Positions 8,512-17,134 of a DNA stretch of 64,000 nucleotides are shown piece after piece. The DNA is taken from assembly GCF_002929215.1 (NCBI RefSeq), contig NZ_PJII01000005.1, positions 124,001 to 188,000 of the forward strand, given 5' to 3'. The stretch comes from Arthrobacter sp. ZGTC412 (GTDB lineage Bacteria > Actinomycetota > Actinomycetes > Actinomycetales > Micrococcaceae). Position 1 is the first letter of the stretch, and each line of letters starts with the position of its first letter. The translations under genes were made by a program, and so were the position numbers. Under the pieces are notes generated by a model that was not told the origin of the DNA, ran no database searches, and saw only the letters and a list, made by a program, of their open reading frames with translations.

Positions 8512-9588
8512 CTACGGCCGCCCGGTCTCCAGCACCGACGCCAGGTCAAAGCCGACCGGTTCCTCCAGCTGCGCGTAGGTGCACGATTCCGGATCCCGGT
8601 CCGGCCGCCAGCGGTTGAACTGTGCGGTGTGGCGGAACCGGTCGCCCTCCATATGGTCGTACCGGACCTCCACCACCAGTTCGGGACGCAGCGGCACAAA
8701 GGAGAGGTCCTTGCCGACGCTCCAGCGGCTGCCTTCGGCTTTGCGCGGGGTCCGTTCCCCTTCCTCCTGCTTCCCCCACGCCCACGGATGGCCGTCGAAG
8801 TCCGTGACCAGCGGCTGGAGCTGTTCGTACAGCTCCTGCCGGCGCTTCATTGGGAAGGCCCCAATTACGCCCACGCTGGCCAGGCCGCCGTCGTCCGTGT
8901 ACAAACCAAGCAGCAGCGAGCCGATGGCGTCCGGTCCGCTCTTGTGCACGCGGTACCCGGCCACCACGCAGTCGGCGGTGCGTTCGTGCTTGGTTTTGAA
9001 CATCACCCGCTTGTCCGGCTGGTACCGGCCGTCCAGCTGCTTGGCCACAATGCCGTCCAGGCCTGCCCCCTCGAACTGCCGGAACCACTGTTCCGCCGTG
9101 TCCTTGTCAGTGGTGGCGGCGGTGAGGTGGACCGGGGCCTTGCTGGCCGCGAACGCCTTCTCAAGCGCCGCCCGCCGCTCGGTGAAGGGCCGGTCTGTGT
9201 AATCGTCGTCCTCCAGGGCCAGCAGGTCGAACGCCACGAAGCTGGCGGGTGTCTGGGAAGCGAGCAGTTTTACGCGGCTGGCGGCGGGGTGGATGCGCTG
9301 CTGGAGGGCGTCGAAATCCAGCCGGTCCCCTGCGGCACCCACTAAGATAATTTCGCCGTCGATGACACAGCGCGGCGGCAGGTTTTCCTTCAGCGCTTCA
9401 ACGAGCTCGGGGAAGTAGCGGGTCATCGGTTTTTCGTTGCGGCTGCCGATCTCCAGGTCGTCGCCGTCACGGAAGATGATGGACCGGAAGCCGTCCCATT
9501 TTGGCTCGTAGCTGAGATCCCCTTCCGGGACGCCGCTGACGGCCTTGGCGAGCATGGGCGGGACGGGCGGCATCACGGGAAGTTCCAT
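8512..9588 (-). CDS. ligC: ATP-dependent DNA ligase, LigC type
   Basis: 358 residues from ATG 9588 (MELPVMPPVPPMLAKAV), the same length as mycobacterial LigC. Motif I is EPKWDGFR with the adenylated Lys30, motif III includes SFVAFDLLAL, motif IV LDGIVAK, motif V VMFKTKHE. A C-terminal OB fold follows (residues about 210-350; VGVIGAFPMKRR, PLRPELVVEVRYDHMEG). There is no nuclease or polymerase domain, so it is not LigD. Known LigC enzymes join nicks and work with an archaeo-eukaryotic-type primase in repair; no such partner is in this window. Confidence 0.9.
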   Translation of the reverse strand: MELPVMPPVPPMLAKAVSGVPEGDLSYEPKWDGFRSIIFRDGDDLEIGSRNEKPMTRYFPELVEALKENLPPRCVIDGEIILVGAAGDRLDFDALQQRIHPAASRVKLLASQTPASFVAFDLLALEDDDYTDRPFTERRAALEKAFAASKAPVHLTAATTDKDTAEQWFRQFEGAGLDGIVAKQLDGRYQPDKRVMFKTKHERTADCVVAGYRVHKSGPDAIGSLLLGLYTDDGGLASVGVIGAFPMKRRQELYEQLQPLVTDFDGHPWAWGKQEEGERTPRKAEGSRWSVGKDLSFVPLRPELVVEVRYDHMEGDRFRHTAQFNRWRPDRDPESCTYAQLEEPVGFDLASVLETGRP

Positions 9589-9655
9589 GTGCCCATTCTT
9601 GCCCGGAGGCGGCCGCTCGCGGAACCCCGCACACGCCACGCAGGGAAGTCCAGGC

Positions 9656-10579
9656 TTAGCCTGCCAGCAGCCAGACGATGAGGATCAGCGCCGGGGCCGC
9701 TGCCGCCGTCGACAGGAGAATCGTTTCTCGGGCCACCGCGACGCCGCGCCCGTACTTGCCGGCAAACAGGAACACGTTTTGCGCCGAGGGAAGCGCCGCC
9801 ATCAGCACCACGCCCAGGAGCATGTGCTGGTCAAGGTTGAACACGAAGCGCCCGACAACGAACGCCACCGCCGGCATCACCGCTGACTTCAGCGCGGTGG
9901 CAGTCAGGATTTCCGCCGTGTGCCCGCCGCCTTGCAGCATCCGTGTACCGTGCAGGGACATGCCGAAGGCGAGCAGCACCACCGGGACCGCCGCACCGCC
10001 CAGCAGGGTCAGCGGCGCCATCACCGGATCGGGAATTTCCACGTTGAACGCGGCCAGGACCACGCCCAGCAGGGAGGCGATGATCATGGGGTTCCGGAAC
10101 GGCTGGGTGAGCAGCAGCCGCGGCGAGAACCGGCCGGCCTCGGACAGATCCAGCACGGTAAGGACCAACGGGGCCAACAGAAGGAGCTGGACCAGCAGTA
10201 CGGGTGCCACCGGGGTCGCATCTCCCAGGGCATACAGCGTGATGGGGATGCCGATGTTGTTGGCGTTCACATAGGAACTGGCCATCGCACCAATAGTGGT
10301 TTCAGCCAGCGGCCGCCGGAACCACAGCCGGCTGGCCAGGATGTACAGCAGGGCGGTGGCGGCCGCTGTGATCAGCGCCAACGGTACGTAGGCGGAGAAG
10401 ACCACGGTGAGGTCGGATTCCAGCACCACCGTGAACAGCAGGACGGGGTTGGTGATGAAAAAGGCGGTACGGGTCAGCGCCGAAACTGTGGGCTCCCCGC
10501 CCAGCCCGCACCGAGCGGCAATGTACCCCACGGCAATAACGACACCGATCACCGCCAGCCCGATCAGCACACCACCCAC
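9656..10579 (-). CDS. AEC-family (auxin efflux carrier-like) transporter
   Basis: 307 residues from GTG 10579, chosen because GGAAGGAAG lies 8 bases upstream and because longer versions add non-family sequence antisense to the next gene. About 10 hydrophobic segments. NANNIGIPITLYALGD in the first half and ALPSAQNVFLFAGKYG in the second are AEC hallmarks, with conserved Asn/Pro in the membrane helices. Bacterial members export or import small organic acids (malonate, malate); the substrate here cannot be told. Divergent from the flavin oxidoreductase gene. Confidence 0.85.
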   Translation of the reverse strand: MGGVLIGLAVIGVVIAVGYIAARCGLGGEPTVSALTRTAFFITNPVLLFTVVLESDLTVVFSAYVPLALITAAATALLYILASRLWFRRPLAETTIGAMASSYVNANNIGIPITLYALGDATPVAPVLLVQLLLLAPLVLTVLDLSEAGRFSPRLLLTQPFRNPMIIASLLGVVLAAFNVEIPDPVMAPLTLLGGAAVPVVLLAFGMSLHGTRMLQGGGHTAEILTATALKSAVMPAVAFVVGRFVFNLDQHMLLGVVLMAALPSAQNVFLFAGKYGRGVAVARETILLSTAAAAPALILIVWLLAG

Positions 10580-10751
10580 GAGAGGTACTTCCTTCCAGTT
10601 CCGCCGCCTGCGCAGGAGTTCCGGGAAGCGCAGTACTACAAGTTCCAAACTTATCGGACAAGTGGCCCGTCGCCGGCACGCCGACCCCTCCCCGGCAATC
10701 CAGGCCAGAAAATCCTCGACACAACACCACGCCGGACGGTAGAGGTTAACG

Positions 10752-11780
10752 ATGGTTACTGTCGGCTTCCACGCCTCCCACGAACAGATCAGTCCCGGCC
10801 AGCTGCTCAAGGACGTCCAGCACGCGGAACGCGCGGGCTTCGATGCTGCCATGTGCTCGGACCACATCGAGCCGTGGTCCGCCCGGCAGGGGCACTCCGG
10901 GTTCGCATGGTCGTGGCTCGGGGCTGCGCTGGCCACAACAAAGTTGCGCTTCGGAGTGGTGACAGCGCCGGGGCAGCGGTACCACCCGGCCATCATCGCG
11001 CACGCCTCGGCCACCCTGGCCAGCATGTTCCCGGGCCGCTTCTGGATGGCCACCGGGAGTGGCGAGAACATGAATGAACACATCACCGGGGACGCCTGGC
11101 CGCCCAAGGAGACGCGCCAACGGCGGCTGGAGGAGAGCGTGGAGGTCATCCGGCGCCTGCATCGGGGTGAGGAGGTCACCCATCACGGCCTCGTCACCGT
11201 GGAACAGGCACGGATTTGGGAAGTCCCGGACACTCCCCCGCAGCTCATTGCCCCTGCCATCAGCGTGGATACTGCCCGCCGCGCAGCGGCCTGGGCGGAC
11301 GGCCTGGTCACCGTGAACCAGCCGGCGGACAAGCTCAAGGAGATGCTTGCCGTCTACCGCGACAACGGGGGCAGGGGAAAGGCCATCCTGCAGGTGCACC
11401 TCTCCTGGGCTCCCGGCGAAGGCGAGGCCACCGCCGTCGCGCTGGACCAGTGGCGCACCAACACCTTCGATCCGCCCATCCCGTGGGATCTCCCCACCGC
11501 CGGGCATTTCGACGGCGTAGGGAACCACGTGGGTGAGGACCAAGTACGCAAAACGGTGAACATCTCGGCCAGCCTTGACCGGCATGTTGAGTGGCTGGCC
11601 GGTTACGCGGACTTGGGTTTCGACGAGCTCTACCTGCACTTCGTGGGCCAGGAGCAGGAACGGTTCATTGATGCGTTCGCCGGTGAAGTCCTGCCTCAGC
11701 TTCGCCCTTCCCCCGCTTTGGCCACGTCTGCCGCAGCGACCAGTGCGGCAGCTGGGCCCGCGGCCGGGACCGGCGCGTGA
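10752..11780 (+). CDS. Luciferase-like flavin oxidoreductase, non-F420 subfamily
   Basis: 342 residues. The TIM-barrel flavin monooxygenase fold is recognisable from MVTVGFHASHEQISPGQLL, CSDHIEPWS, FGVVTAPGQRYHPAIIAHASATLASMFPGRFWMATGSGENMNEH. This sequence style corresponds to the subfamily described as F420-type proteins reverted to a flavin cofactor. The tail after about residue 320 is Ala-rich. Ends in a GTGA overlap with the GH13 gene, so the two proteins are probably made together. Substrate unknown. Confidence 0.82.
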   Translation: MVTVGFHASHEQISPGQLLKDVQHAERAGFDAAMCSDHIEPWSARQGHSGFAWSWLGAALATTKLRFGVVTAPGQRYHPAIIAHASATLASMFPGRFWMATGSGENMNEHITGDAWPPKETRQRRLEESVEVIRRLHRGEEVTHHGLVTVEQARIWEVPDTPPQLIAPAISVDTARRAAAWADGLVTVNQPADKLKEMLAVYRDNGGRGKAILQVHLSWAPGEGEATAVALDQWRTNTFDPPIPWDLPTAGHFDGVGNHVGEDQVRKTVNISASLDRHVEWLAGYADLGFDELYLHFVGQEQERFIDAFAGEVLPQLRPSPALATSAAATSAAAGPAAGTGA

Positions 11781-13471
11781 GGATCGCAGAGACATCGGAC
11801 CTGTGGTGGAAGAACGCGGTGATCTACTGCCTGGACGTTGAGACCTTCTTTGACGACGACGGTGACGGCACCGGTGATTTCGCCGGCCTCACCCAGCGCG
11901 TGGACTACCTGGCAGCGCTGGGGGTGACCTGCATCTGGCTTATGCCGTTCTACCCCTCCCCGGACCGGGACGACGGCTACGACGTCACGGATTTCTTCAC
12001 TGTGGACCCCCGGCTGGGCACCATGGGGGACCTGGTGGAGTTCATCCGCGCAGCCAAGGACCGGGGAATGCGGGTGATCGCGGACTTCGTGGTCAACCAC
12101 ACCTCGGACCAGCACCCGTGGTTTGTCGAGGCCCGGAAATCCACGGACAACCCGTACCGGGACTTCTACGTGTGGCGGAGCGACACTCCCCCGGACACAT
12201 CCTCGGAGGTGGTGTTCCCCGGCGAAGAAACGTCGCTGTGGACCCAGGATGACACCACCGGAGAGTGGTACCTCCACATGTTCGCTAAGCACCAGCCGGA
12301 CCTGAACGTCACCAACCCCGCGGTACGGAACGAAATCGCCAAGGCGATGGGCCTGTGGCTCGAACTCGGGCTGGACGGCTTCCGACTGGACGCGGTGCCC
12401 TTTTTCCTGGAAACCCGCGGCCAGCCGAAGGACGAGGCCGCCAACCTGGATCCGCACGGCTACCTGACGGCGCTGCGGAGTTTCGTCACCCGCCGGAACG
12501 GGAGCGCGGTGCTGCTGGGCGAGGTGAACCTGCCATACAAGGAACAGGTGGAGTACTTCGGAGGCCCTGAGGGCAACGAACTGAACATGCAGTTTGACTT
12601 TATGACCATGCAGCACCTCTACCTGTCGCTGGCCCGGCAGGATGCGCGGCCACTGACGGAGACCCTCAAGAGCCGCCCGGCACTCCATCCCGACAACCAG
12701 TGGGCCATGTTCGTTCGCAACCACGATGAACTCACCCTGGACAAGCTCAACGACGGCGAGCGCGGGGAGGTCTTCGCCGCCTTCGGGCCGGAGAAGAACA
12801 TGCAGATCTACGGGCGCGGCCTGCGCCGGCGGCTTCCGCCAATGCTGGGCGGCGACCCGGAACGCCTGCGGATGGTGTACTCGCTGATGTTCTGCCTCCC
12901 CGGCACCCCGGTGCTGTTCTACGGCGAGGAAATCGGCATGGGCGAGGACCTCCGGCAGAAGAGCCGCGCCGCGGTGCGCACCCCCATGCAGTGGAGCGAC
13001 GCGAAAAATGGTGGCTTCTCTACGGCCAAAGCATCAGACCTGGTGGTGCCGCTGGCCCGCGGGGAGTACGGCCCGGAACGCGTCAACGCCGCCGCCGCGA
13101 AACGCGACCCCGACTCGCTGTTCAACTTCATGACCACCCTGATCCTGCGTTACCGCGAATCCCCGGAGCTGGGCTGGGGCACGTTCGCCATCATCGACCA
13201 GCCGGAGCCGGCGGTCTTCGCGCACACCTGCAGCTCCGACGGCGGCACCCTGGTCCTCCTGCACAACCTCGGCGAGGAACCGGTGAAGGTCACCGGCAAG
13301 GCCGGTGCGGAGGACGGGCCGCGGCAGGCGTTCAAGGGCGCAATCCTGCTGGACCTGCTCGACGGCGACAACGTGCCCTTGGAGCCCGACGGCGGCTTCA
13401 CGGTTGAGCTGGGACGCTACGGCTACCGCTGGTTCCGGGTGCGCGGGAAAGGTGACCGGTTGGCACCCTAA
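11777..13471 (+). CDS. GH13 alpha-amylase-family protein, trehalose-synthase-like
   Basis: 564 residues, starting at the GTG that overlaps the upstream stop. The GH13 barrel is complete: region I DFVVNHTS, nucleophile Asp205 in GFRLDAVPF, acid/base Glu249 in LLGEVNL, and Asp317 in RNHDEL. The opening WWKNAVIYCLDVETFFDDDGDGTGDF and the sequence PMQWS resemble trehalose synthase and related transglycosylases, but the C-terminal maltokinase seen in some fusions is absent. Acts on malto-oligosaccharides, trehalose or sucrose-like substrates; exact specificity is open. No signal peptide, so cytoplasmic. Confidence 0.88.
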   Translation: MRIAETSDLWWKNAVIYCLDVETFFDDDGDGTGDFAGLTQRVDYLAALGVTCIWLMPFYPSPDRDDGYDVTDFFTVDPRLGTMGDLVEFIRAAKDRGMRVIADFVVNHTSDQHPWFVEARKSTDNPYRDFYVWRSDTPPDTSSEVVFPGEETSLWTQDDTTGEWYLHMFAKHQPDLNVTNPAVRNEIAKAMGLWLELGLDGFRLDAVPFFLETRGQPKDEAANLDPHGYLTALRSFVTRRNGSAVLLGEVNLPYKEQVEYFGGPEGNELNMQFDFMTMQHLYLSLARQDARPLTETLKSRPALHPDNQWAMFVRNHDELTLDKLNDGERGEVFAAFGPEKNMQIYGRGLRRRLPPMLGGDPERLRMVYSLMFCLPGTPVLFYGEEIGMGEDLRQKSRAAVRTPMQWSDAKNGGFSTAKASDLVVPLARGEYGPERVNAAAAKRDPDSLFNFMTTLILRYRESPELGWGTFAIIDQPEPAVFAHTCSSDGGTLVLLHNLGEEPVKVTGKAGAEDGPRQAFKGAILLDLLDGDNVPLEPDGGFTVELGRYGYRWFRVRGKGDRLAP

Positions 13472-13512
13472 GGGTGCAGTCTCCGGGCGGGCAGCCGCGG
13501 CGCCGTTTAGGA

Positions 13513-13920
13513 TCAGGATGGCGATCGGCAGGCTGAGGACGCCTGCAACAGGCGTTCAGCTTCGGCCAGGATCCGCTCCCTCACGGGCAGGGACACTGTG
13601 ACTGTGCGCCGGCCGTCCTGCTCCTGGTCGCGGATGCCCACGGCCAGGGCGCTCATCAAGTCTGCGTCCTCGGCGGTGGCAAGGTCGCTGCCGATGAGCT
13701 GGACCAGCACCTTCAGGCCGGCCAGGCGGCGCTGCGGGTCGGCGTCGTCCAGTGCGGAGTCAATGGCCCATTGCGCACGCTTCCACCATTGGTCGCGCCT
13801 GTCGGCCCGCGAGCGTTGCCGGTAGGTCAGGTAGGCCACCAAAACCACGCCGAACGTGGCCAGCGGCGCTATGGCCGCCGCACCCAGCAAGGCGGCCCCG
13901 ATCCCTTCGAAGAACTCCAT
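13513..13920 (-). CDS. Small membrane-anchored protein of unknown function
   Basis: 135 residues with one N-terminal membrane helix (about residues 5-33, GAALLGAAAIAPLATFGVVLVAYLTY) followed by a basic patch (RQRSRADRR) and a soluble helical domain of about 100 residues. I do not recognise a family. It is convergent with the GH13 gene and divergent from the small ORF at 14087. Confidence 0.65.
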   Translation of the reverse strand: MEFFEGIGAALLGAAAIAPLATFGVVLVAYLTYRQRSRADRRDQWWKRAQWAIDSALDDADPQRRLAGLKVLVQLIGSDLATAEDADLMSALAVGIRDQEQDGRRTVTVSLPVRERILAEAERLLQASSACRSPS

Positions 13921-14086
13921 GGCACCACTTTAGGGCCGGGCTGCCCCGGCCGGCCGCTGGGAAACAGTACCGGCTTCAAGAACTAACCGGCGCCTAACCC
14001 TCATGAAACCAACGCGCAACATTGGGCGCCCACACTGGGTAGTGCAGGCAAGAGCCGGCACCAGCTCCAGCCAGGAGGCCCCCGCC

Positions 14087-14323
14087 ATGTTGAAGGAAGC
14101 AGCAGCCCATGTAACCAGAGTCCGCGCCCTGGACCAGCTCCGCCGCGGCGATGAGATTGAAGCCCGCCTCTCGGTGGGCCCTTCCTACGATGACGTAGTG
14201 GTCCGGCGCGGCAGCGTCCAGGAAACAGCGCCAGGCATTGGCGTGGTGTGGATCCTGGACCGAATCACCGGCCTCCGCAAAGCAATCAATACCGACGAAT
14301 GCAGCGTATGGCGGATCGCCTGA
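14087..14323 (+). CDS. Small conserved-looking protein, unknown function
   Basis: 78 residues from ATG 14087, which has AGGAGG at 14073-14078; an in-frame ATG 84 bases upstream lacks such a site. The sequence (MLKEAAAHVTRVRALDQLRRGDEIEARLS, then a beta-rich centre ending in DECSVWRIA) suggests a small mixed alpha/beta or beta-barrel fold. No motif recognised. Confidence 0.65.
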   Translation: MLKEAAAHVTRVRALDQLRRGDEIEARLSVGPSYDDVVVRRGSVQETAPGIGVVWILDRITGLRKAINTDECSVWRIA

Positions 14324-14369
14324 CGCCTGTTCGCGTGCAGTAGCGCTTCCCAGGGCCTTTAGCTTCGCA

Positions 14370-14403
14370 GCGGCGGGTGTAGTCAGTAAGGACTGCCCGC
14401 CGC
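14370..14403. terminator. Hairpin between convergent genes
   Basis: GCGGCGGG and CCCGCCGC pair perfectly with an inner AGTC/GACT pairing. It lies between the stops of the 78-aa gene (+) and the ubiquitin-like gene (-). No T-run. The right part is a near copy of 14653-14674. Confidence 0.5.
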
Positions 14404-14433
14404 CCGAGTAGCATGGCCCCGATTGAACCGCGC

Positions 14434-14721
14434 TTAGCCTCCGGCCACTGACTGGATGACCAGCACCTCCTGGCCGGGCGCCACCTCCGTTTCCAGGCCC
14501 TGCAGGCGCCGCACCTCGTCACCGGCCACATAGATGTTCACGTATCGGCGCAGCGCGCCTGTTTCGTCACGGAGCCGCCTGGCCAGCACAGGAAAGCCGG
14601 CAGTCACAGAGTCCAGCAGTTTCACCACCGTCACCGGCCCGTCGGTGGGCGCAGTCAGTACGGACTGCCCGCCGGCGAGGGGCTGCAGGATGCTGGGAAG
14701 AACCACAGTGATGTCAGGCAC
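14434..14721 (-). CDS. MoaD/ThiS-like ubiquitin-fold protein with C-terminal Gly-Gly
   Basis: 95 residues from GTG 14721, overlapping the stop of the upstream propeller gene by 8 bp. The pattern of a short beta strand (DITVVLPSILQPLAGG), a leucine-rich helix (VVKLLDSVTAGFPVLARRL), then VNIYVAGDEVRRLQGLETEVAPGQEVLVIQSVAGG ends exactly in Gly-Gly, as required for adenylation and thiocarboxylate formation. Members carry sulfur for cofactor or cysteine synthesis or modify proteins. No E1-like enzyme is next to it; partnership with the propeller protein is the only contextual clue. Confidence 0.82.
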   Translation of the reverse strand: MPDITVVLPSILQPLAGGQSVLTAPTDGPVTVVKLLDSVTAGFPVLARRLRDETGALRRYVNIYVAGDEVRRLQGLETEVAPGQEVLVIQSVAGG

Positions 14722-15820
14722 CGGCCACCACTGCTGCCCGGACGCAAAGCACATCCGGCAGGTGGGCCAGCACCTCGGCGAACGTCTCCCCCTCGTCCGC
14801 GCTGGCGTAGACGGTGCCGCCGCGGGTACCAAAGTACACACCGGCGGGTTCCGCTGTGTCCACGGAGGCGGCGTCGCGCAGCACGCTGTTGTACTCCCCT
14901 GTTGGCAGCCCGTTGCTGAGCCTCTTCCAAGTGCCGCCGGCGTCGTCCGTGCGATGGACTGCCAGCTCGCCGTTGGGCGGGATCCGCTCGCCGTCGGCCT
15001 TGAGCGGGACAACCCAGGCGGTACCTTCCCGGCGGGGATGGGTCAGCATCACGAATCCGAAGTCGGCCGGCAGGCCCTCGGCAATGGAATTCCAGCTCTC
15101 GGCGTTGTCATCCGTGCGGTAGACGCCGTGGTGGTTTTGGGCGTACAGGCGGCCGTCGACGGCGGCGTCCGCGGCTATCTTGTGTACGCACTGGCCGAAC
15201 TCGGGGTTGGGGTCCGGCATAAAATAGGCGGAAATTCCCCTGTTGCGGGCTTCCCACGAGGTGCCGCCGTCGAGCGAGCGGTAAACGCCGCCGGTGCTCA
15301 TGGCGACGTGCACGGTTTCCCGGGCGGGGTGGACCACGATGGAGTGCGCGGCGGCGCCGCCATATCCGGCGCCCCATTCGCTCCGGTGGGGGTGGTCCCA
15401 GAGGCCGCGGTTGAGTTCGAAATGTTCGCCGCCGTCGGTGGACTTCCAGACCGAGATGGGCTCGGCTCCCGCCCAAACCACACCCGGACGGGACTCTGCG
15501 TCCGGATAAATCTGCCAGATCCGTTCCAATGCGGCGCCGGTATCCTCGGGGAACCTGATGGCGCCCTGCTCGGGCTCCGTCCAGGTGGTGCCAAGGTCAT
15601 CGGAATGGGCAACGGTAGGTCCCCAATGCTCGTTCCGGACCCCGACCATGATCCGGGTGCGGCCTTCCCTGGTGTCGATGCCAATGCTGGGGATCTCAGC
15701 CATCAGGAAGTGCGGACCAGTGAAGGACCATTGGCGCCTGTCCTGGCTGGTGGCCAGCCACAGGCCTTTTTTGGTCCCGATCGCTAAGACAAAACTCTCT
15801 GCGGTTGTCATGCCCACCAT
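14714..15820 (-). CDS. BNR/sialidase-like beta-propeller protein
   Basis: 368 residues from ATG 15820 (a second in-frame ATG at 15811 is also possible). At least six Asp-box/BNR repeats are visible: SDDLGTTW, STDGGEHF, SLDGGTSW, TDDNAESW, TDDAGGTW and SADEGETF, spaced as propeller blades. There is no signal peptide, so it is probably cytoplasmic. The sialidase catalytic Arg triad and FRIP motif are not evident, so an enzymatic sialidase role is doubtful. Coupled by overlap to the ubiquitin-like gene. Confidence 0.8.
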   Translation of the reverse strand: MVGMTTAESFVLAIGTKKGLWLATSQDRRQWSFTGPHFLMAEIPSIGIDTREGRTRIMVGVRNEHWGPTVAHSDDLGTTWTEPEQGAIRFPEDTGAALERIWQIYPDAESRPGVVWAGAEPISVWKSTDGGEHFELNRGLWDHPHRSEWGAGYGGAAAHSIVVHPARETVHVAMSTGGVYRSLDGGTSWEARNRGISAYFMPDPNPEFGQCVHKIAADAAVDGRLYAQNHHGVYRTDDNAESWNSIAEGLPADFGFVMLTHPRREGTAWVVPLKADGERIPPNGELAVHRTDDAGGTWKRLSNGLPTGEYNSVLRDAASVDTAEPAGVYFGTRGGTVYASADEGETFAEVLAHLPDVLCVRAAVVAGA

Positions 15821-15883
15821 GCAACCACCGCCCCGGTCGGCCCGCAACGGTTTTCTTGGCCATCGGGACCGTCTTGGCGGCTG

Positions 15884-16084
15884 TTAGTCCACGAACTCCG
15901 ACTGGGTCTCGATGAAGTCCCAGTCTGCTGCTGACAGCGCTGCCGCCGGGTTATCCGGGTGGGGTCCACCTGCCTCCGCGATGCCTTGCAGCACTGGAAG
16001 CGGAAGTTCCTCGGTACGAAGGTTCTCCCGTAGCCATTCCTTGCTTGCAAGGTCCAGGTCCAGCCACCACATAAAAATTTCCAT
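15884..16084 (-). CDS. Small acidic protein, unknown function
   Basis: 66 residues from ATG 16084 (MEIFMWWLDLDLASKEWL), with AAAGGG about 9 bases upstream. Acidic (NPAAALSAADWDFIETQSEFVD at the end), without membrane segment or cysteine. A start further upstream would add 65 residues of unlikely composition. No family recognised. Confidence 0.55.
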   Translation of the reverse strand: MEIFMWWLDLDLASKEWLRENLRTEELPLPVLQGIAEAGGPHPDNPAAALSAADWDFIETQSEFVD

Positions 16085-16154
16085 GCCCTCACGCCCTTTC
16101 GTCGACTGATTCAACGGTAGGCGCGGGCAGGGCGGGCTACAAGGCATTGGGGCG

Positions 16155-16168
16155 GCACCAAGTGGTGC
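16155..16168. promoter_or_regulatory. Palindrome GCACCA-AG-TGGTGC
   Basis: Perfect 6-bp inverted repeat with a 2-bp spacer in the 285-bp gap before the surface-protein gene. Function unknown; possible operator. Confidence 0.3.
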
Positions 16169-16223
16169 ATCCCATTTTGTTGGGTACCGGCAAGTAACCG
16201 GGCCCCCGGGAGCACGGCAAAGA

Positions 16224-16240
16224 CGAGTAGTGCCTACTCG
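16224..16240. promoter_or_regulatory. Palindrome CGAGTAG-TGC-CTACTCG
   Basis: Perfect 7-bp inverted repeat with a 3-bp centre, about 130 bp upstream of the surface-protein start. Candidate operator of the surface protein/sortase unit. Confidence 0.35.
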
Positions 16241-16369
16241 CGACTGGCAACAACGGCCCCACCTAGCCTGAAAACTCAAGCAAGCTGACCGTGCTGCTGG
16301 GGCAATCGGTGCATTCGCTGGTCCTCCTCATCATGGTCCTTTTCACGTCGACAGCTGGGGAGAATCATT

Positions 16370-17134
16370 ATGAAACGCGCCATAACAACGTTGGGGGTGC
16401 TGGGCCTGGCGGCGTTCGCCGCCGCCGCTCCGGCCGTGGCGGACCGCGGGGGTGCCGACGACGACAAAGTTGTCGTCTGCCACGCCGGTTCGGGCTCCAA
16501 CTCCGGGCACTTCAGCACCATCACTGTGGCCGTCCCGTCAATGAACGGCCATGACGAGCACGGCGCAGACATCATTCCGCCTAACGATGGAATGGAGTAC
16601 GGACAGAACTGGGATGCTGTTGGGAGGGCTATCCATGCTGCGGGATGCGTGGTTACTAATGTTGACGTCCCGCCTGTGGTGCCGCCCGTTGTCGTACCAC
16701 CCGTAGTGCCGCCGGTTGTTGTGAACCCGCCCGTCGTCAACCCACCCGTCGTGAAGCCGCCGGTAGTGGACGCGCCTGTGGTTCCTCCCGTCGTGGTGGT
16801 TCAACCCGTGGATCCGCCGGCGGTCGCGCCTCCTGTCGCAAACCAGCCCGTCGTGAACCCGCCCGCGGGTGCACCTGCAGCCGACCAGTCCACGGTTGTT
16901 CCGCCGTCGGCCGTCCCAGCGCAGGCTACAGCGCCTCAGGCCGCAACAGGGGTCCCGGCTGCCGGAGCCACTGCCAACGCAAACCCCGGAACCAATCAGG
17001 GGTACAACGCCCAGACTGCCGTCGGTGGCCCGGACAGCGCACCGTCCTGGCTCGCCGGCATGGGTGCACTGCTCGCGGCGGGAGGGGTGGTCGCATTCCG
17101 CCGCAAGTCCCGCACTCTGCGCCAGGGCGACTGA
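16370..17134 (+). CDS. Secreted, probably sortase-anchored Pro/Val-rich surface protein
   Basis: 254 residues. Signal peptide 1-25 (ending APAVA). A globular domain of about 75 residues starts VVVCHAGSGSNSGHFSTIT and ends in DIIPP, a domain common in extracellular actinobacterial proteins; its two cysteines (37 and 93) may form a disulfide. Residues about 101-165 are a PPVV-type stalk. The tail has NAQTA (213-217), a hydrophobic segment (about 228-243) and FRRKSRTLRQGD, the architecture of a wall-sorting signal though not a canonical LPXTG. The next gene is a sortase. Confidence 0.8.
   Translation: MKRAITTLGVLGLAAFAAAAPAVADRGGADDDKVVVCHAGSGSNSGHFSTITVAVPSMNGHDEHGADIIPPNDGMEYGQNWDAVGRAIHAAGCVVTNVDVPPVVPPVVVPPVVPPVVVNPPVVNPPVVKPPVVDAPVVPPVVVVQPVDPPAVAPPVANQPVVNPPAGAPAADQSTVVPPSAVPAQATAPQAATGVPAAGATANANPGTNQGYNAQTAVGGPDSAPSWLAGMGALLAAGGVVAFRRKSRTLRQGD
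16668..16870 (+). repeat. Degenerate PPVV-coding tandem repeats
   Basis: Repeated units of the type CCGCC(C/T)GT(C/G/T)GT encode the Pro/Val stalk of the surface protein. The units drift in length and third positions, so this is an old, low-complexity repeat rather than a recent tandem array. Confidence 0.65.

Noticed and set aside
16668-16870. CRISPR-like repeats
   Set aside because: In-frame PPVV codons without constant repeats or spacers.
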